DNA of 64,000 nt from Larix kaempferi (GCA_027924585.1 BSBM01000125.1:2733001-2797000), one strand, 5' to 3'. Counted from the first letter of the stretch, positions 9,581 through 22,358 are shown. The notes: a model not told the origin generated them from the letters alone. Program-made: numbers and translations.

Positions 9581-12500
9581 CAAAATTCTAAATTTTAATT
9601 AGCATAGAATAGGTAGATTTTTAGTTTTCAATAAGTATGCTCTCCTCGCTTCGTGCGATCACAAGGATCAGAAAGTAGGATGCCTTTAAATTTTTCAGGA
9701 ATGAATCACTTATTGTTTTGAAAACATGCCTAGTTGATTTCATTTTTCAATTTGTAAAACAGTTTATTTCCATTTGCTCAAATTTCTTTTATTTTTTTTT
9801 AAGTTTATGTTTTCTACAAGATAAATAAATCAAAGAGAAAAAAAATTATCTCGGAGCTCCCACGTTGGATCTGCAAATAATAGTTGCAACTCTATGCTGT
9901 GCAAAAACTTATGTTGTGCAAATTGATCTAATTGTGCTTTCTGGCCTTCATCAGAAATCTGCAACAAAACATAAGACAATTAGATCTGAAATATTTCGGG
10001 CCGCAATTTGATAAGCCAAACTTTTTATGGCCTCGTTTAGCATCTATTGTTTTGTGATCTCGGGCTACAAGTTTCAGAGATGTATAGCTAACTTTCTTCA
10101 AATGAAAAAAAACCCCACTCCGAACACCATTTTCAGACACACAGGAATAAAGATGGCTCACATGAAAAACTAGTGGTGGTTTGTATGTGCAAATGAGACA
10201 TTATTAGAGTCTATTCCCTTTTTTTGAGGTTGATGGATCTGTTCTCCTCCTACCTATTCCTATCTCTAATCAACCACAAAGTCCAGCGTACACAAGCTTC
10301 GGCATGTCTTTCAACAGACGATGCACCTGCAACATATTATTTTTTCTAATTTGCGGTCAACCATCGAACTAAACGCATGAATATTTGTTGGCACTGTCTA
10401 TAGATTTAGAAAAAAATATGATCTGATTAGAACGTATCCTCTCTCTCCATAGGGACACTCTGATTTCCCGAATCTGTTTTGGAGATTCTGTGTTCAATCT
10501 ATATGCAATATGTCTTCTTTTAGATGGAAACGATTTCAACTGTCAAACAAACCAGTAACAGATTGGCAATAAATAGAGGTCAAAGATAGTGATCTTTCCA
10601 ACCTGTACACAAACTACTGCATGCAACTTTCAAGCGATTGATGAGTTTAGGTTTGTACGAGCAAACTCCGGTTTCCTGGGCCGACTTTGGCATTTATGGT
10701 TTTTCGGTTACGACGCCACATGCATATCATTTTTGATATCTTCCAACCTGGTCGTCCACCTCAATAGCCATGCCTCCCATCTCAAAAATATGTTGCCATT
10801 ATGAACATAATTATTGATAAACGGAATAGCAAGATTGACAAAGTTCCTAACAGCACCTTCTGGTTTTTCCCTGCCACCATCTCATTCGCACTATTGGATC
10901 ATAATGGATGGAATTAAATCTGTGCCTGTACCCATTTTTCAATCCTTACGACGGCCATGGATTATTTCCCATTTTCTCTATTCTGCCAGTAATATATGCA
11001 CAGCACGCGTAGCTTTATTTTTCATATTGGCTAACTATCTTCTTGCATACGTATGCCCGAGCCTGAGTCTGACAACTTACCTATTGCACTTCGCAAAATC
11101 CTCTCAAGCTATTTCTCATACCGATTTGACCAACAAACGAAGAAGGTTTCTCATCTGTTGAAGCTTAGACGGAGCCTTTCATATTGTTCCACATTTGTTG
11201 ATCAGTCACTCTAGGCTTGGGGAGAATCGCAATGATCCTTCATCAGGGATAACAGATGCATGGCTTCTGGCCAGCTCCTCTCCGTCTAGTTGTTGTTATT
11301 TAAACAACTTGATATTGGCTTCATGAGATAACCCTAAGTGCTGGTAGGGAAACATCGTTCGTGCCGGACTGTCCAATCGATCATGCATTAGTAGGGGTGG
11401 ACAGGTGTCTTTTTAAAAAATTGCATTTTTACATGGATTGTCTTTGTGTTGCTGTGTTGCTGGATTCTCTGAAATATATATATTAGTTTTTGATACAAGC
11501 GACACATCCAAAAGGTTTTTGATTTTCTAATGAAAAGGATCGAGGCAATTATCCCTAGACGTACTCTACAAATGGCGTCATTTTCTGTAAGATCGAGAGC
11601 TGTGATTTTGGTAGAGGCCCTCGCCTATGAAGAGACCGATCTTGTTGATGTACCCAATGCTCAATTCAACCGACACTGCATGCAAACAAAACAACTATTG
11701 TGCCTGAAAGTCGAACGCACCTTGCTCAAATATCAAACGTGTCAATATTATAACATGTGGAAAAGTGCGCAACACTAAGATCCATATTATTAGCAAGCAC
11801 CTTGTTCACACGTTCATATTTAAGCAAGATAGATTTGTTTGATTGTGTGCCTGTAGCGGTGGCTGCTCCTTGCTATTATGATTGCGCTTTCTTGTTGTTG
11901 TCCCTCTTGCTTTGCTTATCGGCTCTTGGGTAGCTGCAACAAATCAAATTTCGATGCAGCGGTGTGCCACGATTTGTAGGTTGACATATATAATGAAATG
12001 GGAAATATCAATCCAAACAATGTCTATGCTCCCATCTGCTTCAGCTATGATTCCAACAGGCCTAAAACGCATAAAGAACCTGATGCAATTCCTGGCATTT
12101 CACAAATCTGGATAAAGGGTCATTGTCTCCATATCCATCGTTGAAGAGCCTGCGTGTCAAGGCCTATTTTTTTGCCGCTGCACCATATTTGGGAATAAAA
12201 ACAAGCTGCCACCTGCCTTTCCACATTCGGGTCGTCCTCCCATATGTCCATAAGTTGGCTAGGTTTTCTCATTCAAATATGGCTGAACTGGCAAACGCTA
12301 CAAATCTCCAACAATTTGGTCAGATACTTCTTGAGCTTTCCCTAAAATCAACAAAGGTTCATTAAGAGAAGTCGTTGAATGTTTTCTGTCTTATCCAAAT
12401 GACAGACTTAGTTGTCGACTGCTTCATTCTAATCTAGGGACTCCAAAGAATCTGGTACGATACATGTGGAAAAATTCGGCACAACACGGCTTGAAGGCTC

Positions 12501-13700
12501 ATCATCTTTTCATTGGCTTTGTCTCTGTGCTAGGTGGTTCTTTTTGGCCATATGCTCGTAAGTTTTCCATTTATAAACTAGTCGGACTACTTCAGAGTTT
12601 ATTTTACGGACTGCCATTGCATACTCATACAAAGTTGAAGACGTTGACTCCCTTGTTGCTGGAGATGATATCTTTCACAGGTTTGTCGGCAATAGCATGA
12701 ATAAATTCAAACGTACAAATCTAAATTTTTACACGAGCCACGGTTTGAAATTTGGTGTTTTTGTTTATAACATGGTAACACAAGCTTAATCAGAGTGTTT
12801 ATTTGGTCTATTTATTTCCTTTGCGAATCAAAATTACGCTTTGTTTATTTTATTGCAACAATAAAACAATTAAAACATAATAAATAAAAATAAAAATAAA
12901 ATAAAAAACAAAAAAAAAACAAAATCAAACATTGCAAATGGACATTTTCTAAATGCTGAAAACAATCAACATGCTTAACGTTAATTTGTTTTTCACAAGT
13001 CCCTTTGTCAGCAATCAGCGAAGGAACTATGCTTGGAAACGCGACATGTACCACCACACTTTATTTTTTTTGCTCGCATTTGTATTTAAATTTTACATTT
13101 TACGATGCTCTCACAAAGTTTTGAGTACAGGATCAATGCAAAGCTTAATTGCAGGAACGAAGATGCACGCATTCCATGCTGAAGTGATTTTCATGAATCA
13201 CACAAATTTTCAGAAAAGCCCATGTTTTGTTGCCAGCTTGTAAAAGCCGCTTCTCACATGCCATGATACTTGTTGTTCCACGAAAATCATTAGAAAACCC
13301 TTTTGTGTCCTGAAATATTTCTTCGCATCACTCCTTCCAAGCATGTTGGTCATCCATATGCTGTAGCCCATTTTTCCATTTCATTATCAGTCACACCTTC
13401 ACGCACTTTCTGAGTAGCATACATCACTTCCTTCATCTTTTTCAGTTCACTTTTGCCTTCTTTTCCATTTCATTTTTCCTTGCGAATAAAACCAATCACC
13501 TCCCTTTCCATGATTACATTTCCTTTCCATAAGCCATGTTACTACTGAGATCTTACTTATAGTCCTACCAAATCTTTTTGATAAAAACTCATGTTGACTG
13601 ATGTGGGATTCCTTAAGGCCCGCCTTTCAACACTCTTGCCCCATCGACGTCAGCACCTTATTTGGGATATAGACTAGAGTCCATTTTGAGTACCTAGAGG
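9581..13700. other. Interior of the LTR element, no coding family recognised
   Basis: Short ORFs occur on both strands (10589-10804, 10814-11161, 11530-11778, 11882-12365, 12953-13243 on plus; 9928-10161 on minus). None shows retroelement motifs such as the aspartic protease D-S/T-G, the RT Y-x-D-D or the integrase H-H-C-C. The stretch 12870-12930 is A-rich. Part of this interior may be captured genomic sequence, but I could not identify a source. Confidence 0.5.
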
Positions 13701-14009
13701 CTTGCATGCCTTAATGGCAAGTTCTCTCGCTGACGATCATGGGAATACATCAATGTCCCTTGATCATCAGATCTTGCAAGTGACTCGACCTCAGCACATC
13801 CATTCGCACTTCGCAAGATGTACTCGGGTACCTTGGCACTCATTGACATCAATGGTGAGTTGCCTCACACTGGTTAACGGCATTCATCAATGGTCGGTAA
13901 TCCAGTGATTTCTCTTCATGCTCGACATCGACACATCCATTCGCATGATTAGAATTGTACCATCGAGTTTGTAGCGGATGAAGACTATACACTTTTTCCT
14001 GATTCCCTC

Positions 14010-14450
14010 AGCAGTTACAGCAGCTTGAATTCATCTATGAGAGTCTAACAGTTCCACAGCACCAGTTCAGATTCCTCCACTTCCCATTCTCTGATTCAGC
14101 AGTGACAATCGTTGCAGTTCCTGCAGTTGCTGTTACAACCATCATTGTTATAGCAGTCGCTGTTACGGCAGTTACATCAGTTCTGGCGGTTGTTGTTTTA
14201 GCAGTTCCAGCAGTTGTTGTTACAGTAGTGCTGCTACAGTAACAGTCACCTTTCACATGTTCCTACAGCAGTGCCATCTTTCATGTTACAGCAACGATGC
14301 CATTCACAGCTACATTTTCATGATCCTACACCAGTGACACCTTCCATCTTCCAGCAGTCGCAGTCCCATATTCTTTGTGCCACCCATTACAGTAGTTGCA
14401 GCTACAGTACTAGTCACGATTTTCTGCTCCAGCAGCCGCAACAACTACAT
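14010..14450 (+). repeat. Imperfect CAG/TTG-type low-complexity region
   Basis: Dense in CAGCAGTT, GTTGTTACAG and related trinucleotide-like words. It produces a spurious Thr/Ala-rich minus-strand ORF (14035-14256) and a Gln/Ser/His-rich plus-strand frame (14271-14483). This looks like an old degenerate trinucleotide expansion in the element interior. Confidence 0.55.
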
Positions 14451-14601
14451 TCCTATTGCATAGTTCATCTACATTTTGGGTGAGTGGAGGTATGTTGTTT
14501 TCTAAGCTTTGGTCATGAAATTCCTTCTATGCTGACTTGAATATTTTGGAAAATTCCCTCACCACACTTCATTTCGTTTTCCCTTCCATGACCAACACTA
14601 T

Positions 14602-14640
14602 GTTGCATGAGGGCATGCAACCGATTTAGTTGGGGGGGGG
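14602..14640 (+). other. Hairpin plus G-run, internal copy
   Basis: A perfect 8-bp inverted repeat with 4-base loop (GTTGCATGAGGGCATGCAAC, 14602-14621) is followed 10 bases later by a run of nine G. The same arrangement occurs at 15091-15127, just before the 3' LTR. This copy is not followed by an LTR. Confidence 0.75.
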
Positions 14641-15090
14641 AGAACTATCATCATAATCACCACATTTTTCCATTATCATCATTCCATTTTCATCCCATTT
14701 ACCATTCCCAAAAAATTCTTTTCCAACGATCCCCTGATGCACTTTACTTCATGTATTGATATACATTGGCATGATTCATACCAGATTGAGAAAAGGCTTT
14801 CTTATACTCAGTGATGCTCTCTTATGCACATTGATAGCTTATGATTTCCAGTGAAGTGTGTGGTTACAATTATTATCATAACAGCAAGTGAAAAAATAAT
14901 GAAATGAATGTTGTTAACACAAGAACCAACATTCTTATATTCATGGTTGTTACACAAGAACCAACCATAGGAAAATGCCAGTTGTTACTCATGTCTCCCA
15001 CATATCTTGGAAACATTCATCATTAAAAAGACATCATTAATCAAAGCCAAAGTTTAAGATGCCAAAGGTTCTTCAGAAGATCCATGCATG

Positions 15091-15128
15091 GTTGCATGAG
15101 GACATGCAACACCTTGATTTGGGGGGGA
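15091..15128 (+). other. Hairpin plus polypurine tract before the 3' LTR
   Basis: The inverted repeat GTTGCATGAGGACATGCAAC (15091-15110) is followed by TTTGGGGGGGA (15118-15128), which abuts the TG of the 3' LTR. The G-run is the polypurine tract that primes plus-strand DNA synthesis. The hairpin is nearly identical to that at 14602-14621. Confidence 0.8.
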
Positions 15129-16058
15129 TGTTAGGACTCAGAAATGTCGTATTTTCATCCACTTTTCCCTTCACTATTCCTTACATTTCATCACCCTATT
15201 AAACCTTCATCATATCATTTTCATAAATACATTTGGGTTTCACATTATTATTTTCCACTTTATTCATTTTAGTATTAAAAGTGAATTTATGATTAAATAT
15301 TAGAAAATATACATGTTTTCATATATATCTCAATTATGTGTGAGCTTTGTAATGTGTAGGAATATGTAAATGATTAATTCAAAGAGACTTCTCGAATATC
15401 TCTTACACCATTCCAAAGGAGATAGTTATTCAAGCCTATTCTTAAGGAGAAGATCATGGAAGATTTGGTTGGCATATCTTATCTAGGATTCATGACAGAC
15501 ATGGGGAGGATTTGAAGGAACCATATCTTGTAATAAGAGGAAAGTGGTTGAGAGTAGTTGCGAGAATAGTGGATCTGTAATTAATGCATTCTTATCTTTT
15601 TCTTAAGGCCTCTCATGTATAAAGGAGAGTGCTCCCTCTCCATTCCATTAAGTTTTCATTAAGTTAGATTAAGCTTGTAAGAAGGTTGTAAGGGGGGTTA
15701 TGCACTTGTCAGATTAGTTTTTTATTTGGGATTCTTAATGTGATTCAAGCTTTCATTGTTATGCTTTCTTGTTTGTCATTTGATTATTGATTTGTGGATG
15801 TGAGTTCACATATGTCATTGTTGTTAACTCTTCACATGTTGTATTTCCTTTAAGCAATTTCATGCTTTCCTAGTTAGTGTTTCAATGCTTTCCTAGATTA
15901 ATTTGATTTCAGCAAATTAGATTAAGTTAGATTAGATCTACTTCAGTCCTGCACAAACAGTGCACGTGCTTCGTCAGTTTACATACCCCGGGTTGACAAG
16001 TAAATAGTTGGGCAACTGTACTGCAACGTAATTATTACGACATATATTTTTCCTAACA
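15129..16058 (+). repeat. 3' LTR
   Basis: 930 bp, TGTTAGG...CCTAACA, the direct repeat of 7891-8820 with about 15 base differences. The TATA-like box is at 15618-15625. It is followed by the CCTTG target duplication (16059-16063). Confidence 0.95.
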
Positions 16059-16063
16059 CCTTG
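16059..16063. repeat. Target-site duplication, right copy (CCTTG)
   Basis: Identical to 7886-7890. Confidence 0.93.
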
Positions 16064-16069
16064 TTCTAA

Positions 16070-16255
16070 TGATAATCAGTGAAGGAAGAAGCCTTGGCTC
16101 CATAAGAAATCACTGCATATCTGGAATCTTCTGACACAATTTCTCCATCTTTATAAGATCTGCGGTGACGGTGGAGAAAAACTTGTTACAGAAAAATAGA
16201 GCAACTGTCTTGCCCACAAGATCAGATACCGGGACCTGTTCACCTATATTGTTTG
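16070..16255 (-). pseudogene. Nucleoredoxin pseudogene, part 1 (right of insertion)
   Basis: On the minus strand the piece reads NIGEQVPVSDLVGKTVALFF, the start of a nucleoredoxin thioredoxin-like domain. After a frameshift and deletion it reads DGEIVSEDSRYAVISYGAKA, which resembles the end of the same domain. Nucleoredoxins are thiol-disulfide reductases; the Trp-Cys-Pro-Pro-Cys active site that should lie between these two pieces is gone. A stop (TAG) follows just before the LTR element. The residue continues at 7800-7890 on the other side of the retrotransposon. It is a dead gene fragment that served as the insertion target. Confidence 0.62.
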
Positions 16256-16299
16256 ATCACAAAGTTACGCTCATCAGAAACCAAGAGTGACTCCAGGGT

Positions 16300-16509
16300 T
16301 TGCAATTCCGAGGACATAACTCCCATATTGCCAACAGGGGCGTCTCAAGACATGGGAAAATATTTTTTTTAAAAGGCTGGATTGGTCCTAGCAGATGTTG
16401 TCTGTGTATGCAGAATGCTGAAACCACAAAACATCTTCTTCTGGACTACGAATTCATGAAAGGTGTTTGGAAATTGTGTTGTACAGCTCTAAATACTGAG
16501 CAAATGTGA
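16300..16509 (+). pseudogene. LINE remnant: zinc-binding (zf-RVT) domain
   Basis: The frame contains GWIGPSRCCLCMQNAETTKH followed by LLL and VW. This is the C-terminal zinc-binding region that follows reverse transcriptase in plant non-LTR retrotransposons (zf-RVT pattern C-x2-C...ET-x-H-L-L...C...VW). The Cys expected after HLLL is Tyr. Degraded frames to about 16760 may continue the same protein. No reverse transcriptase core remains in view. Confidence 0.65.
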
Positions 16510-18776
16510 GGTGGGGTTCTGAAAATTTTGATATAAATTTGCTTAACTGGTTTAGAATCTGTAAATCTCACCATTTACTCCCGGTTTAGATTCCAATCAT
16601 TTTCCTTGAAGAAATTCTGCGATTTTTGCTAACTAGATGTTGGAGAGACTGACTCAGGTGTTTAGAAGACGTTTGTAACTTTTGGAAAGAGCAAATCTGC
16701 AGTTTTTGTTTGGATTTGTGAGTAAGTGGATTTCTAGTAATGATACATCTGGAAAATTTTGGTAACGCTATTCTAAGCTAACCCGTGGACAAAACTACTA
16801 GAAGTTCTTTAACTACCAAATTCCTGTAGCACATATCTTTCCAGGCCCGTGAAACTTTACACATGAAATATTGCAAGACAGTTATGGTGAGATTTTATTT
16901 TCTTCTTTATGAATGAATATTAAGAGGTGTTGATGGCAAGAATGTACCCAGGACTGGTTTTGAACATTGTCTAATATTATGAGATTAGGGAATGGAGTAG
17001 GTCTGCCCATCTCCTGCATCAACAAGGGTGGAAACAGGTGGCACCACATGTGTTTTCAAAATTGACTTGGGAGAAAAACGCAAACGCTGCATGTTGGCCT
17101 ACTTATTTCAAATCCACAATTTGATGATGTAATGTATTTGAATATCTAGTTCATGAATTGACAAAAACAAGTGACAAGATAACACAAAATGTCTTTGCAA
17201 AAGTCCAATTATCCACAGTAAATGTCATTTGCAAATATGGATTTTAAAATACTATTAAATTTTGAAATACTCATCATAATTCATCTGGACAGAAAGGGAC
17301 AATAAGGACAAAACAATAGTATGAGCAATATAGTACAAGCAGTAGTACAAGGAAATGGTACCACTTTTTGTTTCCACGGGTTAAGATTGCCTGTTGTAAG
17401 AGAGATTGCTTTTCATTTCCTCTAGTCTTCATAGCTTTCTAGCTCCAACGCCAAGCAATAAATTTTTTCAATTAAAATATTGTTGAATAGAGATGAGCTT
17501 TGTTCCTATTTATATTACAAAATGAATAAAAATTTGGAGGGAAATCTAAACACTAAAAAAAATGGAGGGAAATATAAATCCAAACATTCTTTTCTTGACA
17601 ATAGATGTTCCTATTTCCATTTACAGATGTTGCTATTTTCGCCAAATTATACTATAAAGTACATAAAATACTTAGAAATTAGAAAAAAAACTAGAAAATT
17701 ATCACCAAATATTTTATAGTTAGAATTTAAGAATTGGTTGGATTTGCCAAGACTTATACATTTTTAAGTATGGATCCTTAAAATTTTAAGACGTAGTCAT
17801 GATTATAGAAGATACACAATCCACTAAAAAATGCACAACTAGAAGGAAAGCATATGGATTTGAAAAAACATAAAGTTAGCATCTTCACATGTACAAGAGT
17901 AAAATCATTAGTCAAACAATATAATTTCTCAATCAAACTAATGGTGTGAAAAAAAATTCTTTAACGATGAGTGTAATGCATTGGTTTTCTATTAATGTTA
18001 ACCCTTCTCCTACAAAAACTAATGCAACAATCAAATAAAGTTGAAATGGATCTACTTAAACTTCATTGCCTACAACACATTCTCACACCATAAAAGAGGT
18101 GCCAAGACCTAGTATACCATCTAAGCAAAGACATTTAAAAACATATATATGAACCTCAATGGTGAGGTATGCCTTCAAATATGCAAAAGTTCCTCGAAAT
18201 ATGTGGAAATTCTCGGTTAGTAATGCGAAAGGTCTCTTGAGTAAATTCGCACCCTCATCCATGCTAGTGATTTGCTTCCTTGATCAAACATGAGTGATGC
18301 CTAAGATAAGATCAAACCAAAATGTGTGATCCAAGGTTCTTCTCATGGATTGCAATTATCACTATTCTAAAAATTACCCTATCCATTAATATGATTATAG
18401 GTTGAGGAATTAACACCTTTACAAATGCAAAAAAAAAAACCATGCATTTTAACCTTGGTGTTTTCACCTACTATTAGACTATTGTAACAACATAGATGGC
18501 TTGAATCAAATGAACCATAAGATGGATGCATTCCTCAAACTCATTATTTTTTATGTTTGCAGGATCGATGATACAATATTCTCCATGGACTGGTAGAATG
18601 GTGCGTCTCTTCCTGCACTGGAAGAGTGGGTGGACATTATAACAGTTGTGTTGTTATGTGATGATCAGTCCCACTCCCTGTTGATGTCGACATAGTGGTT
18701 AGAGCCCCTAACGAGTCCCACTCCTTGTCGATGAGGACACATAAATGGGTAGTAGCCATGCATTGTCTTATGACAC
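16510..18776. other. AT-rich intergenic DNA
   Basis: The first 250 bp may be the tail of the LINE remnant. The rest shows no gene. The ORF at 17480-17719 is Lys/Asn/Tyr-rich, as expected from AT-rich sequence. Poly-A runs occur near 17940 and 18430. Confidence 0.45.
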
Positions 18777-21700
18777 ACCCATGAGAGCTTCCCATGATAC
18801 ATGTTGTGTAGTTGTGCATTTTCAAATGCCAATGAGAGGACTAGTCAGAGAGATGGTAGAATTTTCAACACCACTGAGCCAGGGGATGGATCCCTTAGCA
18901 AATAGTTGGTCCTACCTATTTTATCCCTTGATGGTGGTAGTATTACTTAATGATGGTGGATTGAGTTAGTTTCCTTGGTGGGTGTTCCATGTCATGTTAT
19001 AGGTATAGAAAATTCCTTATGTGGTTGCGAACCCCTCACCTAACGTTGGAATATTGGTCATGATGTGTGACCCCTAACTTAACTTGTTGGTTAAGTCGGT
19101 CTTGTGTGGTATCATATACTTATTGGAGGCTTACCCCTATACCTTTATATATATGAGAGAGTCATGTTCTCATCATGTTCTATAAACTTGGTCTTCCTCT
19201 TGTGCTTATGATTGGGGTTTGTTATTCTCTAGTTCACTATCCTTCTGTAGTAGAGCAGTTATACTCGTGTATTCTTTGATGTGTAACGCATGGTCTCCCA
19301 CCAGGTATGCCTTCTCCTAGGGTTTATGGCAAGAGACATTGTCATGAAGTCATTCATGACTCTTGATTTTGCGTATTCTATCATAGTGAAAGGTTGTAAT
19401 TGGTTTTTCTCCCCCATGAGGGCTTCCCATGATACATGTTGTGTAGTTGTGCATTTTCTATATACATGTGATCCTATAATTTTCTTACTGTTGTTGTAGC
19501 TACCCTCGTATCTAGGGATGAAGTTGGAACGTAAGCATGTTGTTTTGCATTAATATAGCTTTGAAAGAACCACCTATATTATAATGTTGTTTGGAATTAT
19601 AGCCGAAGACACTTTCACAGGAGGGTGTGTCCCACCCATCGCAGGGTTGTCATGAACGGAGAATGCATCTCCAATTTAATGCTAGAAACAAAAGTGAGAG
19701 GACTAGTCAGAGAGATGGTGGGAATTTTCCAATGCCACTGAGCCAAGGGATAGATCCCTCAATAAATAGTTGGCCCTCACCTATTTTATCCCTTCATGGG
19801 GGTAGCAGTACTTAATGATGGTGGATTGAGTTGGTTTCCTTGGTGGGTGTTCCATGTGTCATAGGTACAGAGAAGTCCTTATGTGGTTGCGAGCCCATAA
19901 CCTAACATTGGAATATTGGTCATGTTGTGTGACCCCTAACTTAACTTGTTGGTTAAGTCGGTCTTGTGTGGGATCATATACTTATTGGAGGCTTACCCCT
20001 AGACCTCTTTATATATGAGAGAGTCATGTTCTCATCATGTTCTATCAACTTGGTCTTCCTCTTGTGCTTATGATTGGGGTCCGTTATTGATCTCTAGCTC
20101 ACTATCCTTCTGTAGTAGAGCAGTTATACTCATGTATTCTTTGATGTGTAACGCATGGTCTCCCACCAGGTATGCATTCGCCTAGGGTTTATGGCAAGAG
20201 ACATTGTGAAGTCATGCATGACTCTTGATTTTGCGAATTCTATCATAGTGAAAGGTTGTAATTGGGTTTTCACCCCCATGAGGGCTTCCCATGATACATG
20301 TTGTGTAGTTGTGCATTTAATTCTGTATACATGTGATCCTATAATTTGCTTACTGTTGTTGTAGCTACCCTCATATCTAGGGATGAAGTTGGAACGTAAG
20401 CATGTTGTTTTGCATTAATATAGATTTGAAAGAACCCCCTATATTACAACGTTGTTTGGCATTATAGCCGAACACACTTTCACAGGAGGGTGTGGCCCAC
20501 CCATCGCAGGATTGTCATGAACAGAGAGTGCATCTCCAATTTAATGCTAGAAACAAAAGTGAGAGGACTAGTCAGAGAGACGGTAGCATTTTCCAATGCC
20601 ACTGATCTAGGGGATGGATCCCTCAAAAAATAGTTGGCCCTCACCTATTTTATCCCTTCATGGGGGTAGCAGTACTTAATGATGGTGGATTGAGTTGGTT
20701 TCCTCGGTGGGTGTTCCATGTGTCATAGGTATAGAGAATTCCTTATGTGGTTGTGAGCCCCTAACCTAACATTGGAATATTGGTCATGATTTGTGACCCC
20801 TAACTTAACTTGTTGGTTAAGTCGGTCTTGTGTGGGATCATATACTTATTGGAGGCTTACCCCTAGACCTCTTTATATATGAGAGAGTCATGTTCTCATC
20901 ATGTTCTATCAACTTGGTCTTCCTCTTGTGCTTATGATTGGGGTTCATTATTGATCTCTAGCTCACTATCCTTCTGTAGTAGAGCAGTTATACTCGTGTA
21001 TTCTTTGATGTGTAATGCATGGTCTCCCACCAGTTATGCCTTCACCTAGGGTTTATGGCAAGAGACATTGTGAAGTCATGCATGATTCTCGATTTTGTGG
21101 ATTCTATCACAGTGAAAGGTTGTAATTGGGTTTTCACCCCCATGAGGGCTTCCCATGATACATGTTGTGTAGTTGTGCATTTAATTCTATATACATGTGA
21201 TCATATAATTTGCTTACTATTGTTGTAGCTACCCTCATATCTAGGGATGAATTTGGAACGTAAGCATGTTGTTTTGCATTAATATAGCTTTGAAAGAACC
21301 ACCTATATTATAATGTTGTTTGGCATTATAGCCGAACACACTTTCACAGGAGGGTGTGGCCCACCCATCGTAGGGTTGTCATGAACGGAGAGTGCATATC
21401 CAATTTAATGCTAGAAACAAAAGTGAGAGGACTAGTCAGAGAGATGGTAGCATTTTCCAACGCCACTGAGCCAGGGGATGGATCCATCAACAAATAGTTG
21501 GCCCTCACCTATTTTATCCCTTGATGGTGGTAGCAGTACTTAATGATGGTGGATTGAGTTGGTTTCCTTAGTGGGTGTTCCATGTGTCATAGGTATAGAG
21601 AAGTCCTTATGTGGTTGCGAGCCCCTAGCCTAACGTTGGAATATTGGTCATGATGTGTGACCCCTAACTTAACTTGTTGGTTAAGTCGGCCTTCTGTGGG

Positions 21701-22358
21701 ATCATATACTTATTGGAGGATTACCCCTAGACCTCTATATATATGAGAGAGTCATGTTCTCATCATGTTCTATCAACTTGGTCTTCCTCTTGTGCTTATG
21801 ATTTGGGTTCGTTATTCTCTAGCTCACTATCCTTCCGTAGTAGAGTAGTTATACTCGTCTATTCTTTGATGTGTAACGCATGGTCTCTCACCAGGTATGC
21901 CTTCGCCTAGGGTTTATGGCAAGAGACATTGTCATGAATTCATGCATGACTCTTGATTTTGCGGATTCTATCATAGTGAAAGGTTGTAATTGGTTTTTCT
22001 CCCCCATGAGGGCTCCCCATGATACATGTTGTGTAGTTGTGCATTTTCTATATACATGTGATCCTATAATTTGCTTACTATTGCTGTAGCTACCCTCATA
22101 TCTAGGGATGAATTTGGAATGTAAGCATGTTGTTTTGCATTAATATAGATTTGAATGAACCACCTATATTATAATGTTGTTTGGAATTATAGTCGAAGAC
22201 ACTTTCACAGGAGGGTGTGGCCCACCCATCGCAGGGTTTTCATGAACGGAGAGTGCATCTCCAATTTAATGCTAGAAACAAAAGTGAGAGGACTAGTCAG
22301 AGAAACGGTAGCATTTTCCAACACCACAAAGCCAGGGGATGGATCCCTCAACAAATAG
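18777..22358 (+). repeat. Tandem array of an about 863-bp unit
   Basis: A long unit repeats head to tail slightly more than four times. The anchor ATGGTCTCCCACCAG or its variants occurs at 19290, 20155, 21019 and 21880 (spacing 865, 864, 861). The word AGAGGACTAGTCAGAGA recurs near 18836, 19697, 20565, 21425 and 22287. The first unit lacks about 235 bp between 18827 and 18828. Every unit holds a TATA-like TATATATGAGAGAG, a small palindrome CTTAAC...GTTAAG, and a 67-69-codon frame beginning MVSHQ. That frame varies by substitution and indel in a non-coding manner, so I treat it as a by-product. The TATA box and pyrimidine-rich flank are reminiscent of an LTR, but no retroelement interior is attached. 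Confidence 0.9.

Larger units (their letters stand above)
7891..16058 (+). mobile_element. Complete LTR retrotransposon, apparently non-autonomous
   Basis: Two 930-bp LTRs (7891-8820 and 15129-16058) bracket a 6.3-kb interior. All boundary signals are present: TGTTAGG...CCTAACA ends, a CCTTG target duplication, a primer binding site matching tRNA-Asp at 8824-8841 and a polypurine tract at 15118-15128. The LTRs differ by about 15 substitutions by eye, roughly 98.4% identity, so insertion is recent relative to other elements here. The interior has one gag-like ORF (9185-9580) but no recognisable protease, reverse transcriptase, RNase H or integrase in any frame. It therefore looks like a large non-autonomous derivative that depends on enzymes from another element. 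It is inserted in a nucleoredoxin gene remnant. Confidence 0.93.

Noticed and set aside
14035-14256. Minus-strand Thr/Ala-rich protein
   Set aside because: A low-complexity by-product of CAG/TTG-type sequence with no start context or homology.
19290-22089. Four similar 69-codon ORFs starting MVSHQ (19290, 20155, 21019, 21880) as a small gene family
   Set aside because: They are one per unit of the tandem array, differ by amino-acid-changing substitutions and small indels, and have no known motif. They follow from the repeat itself.
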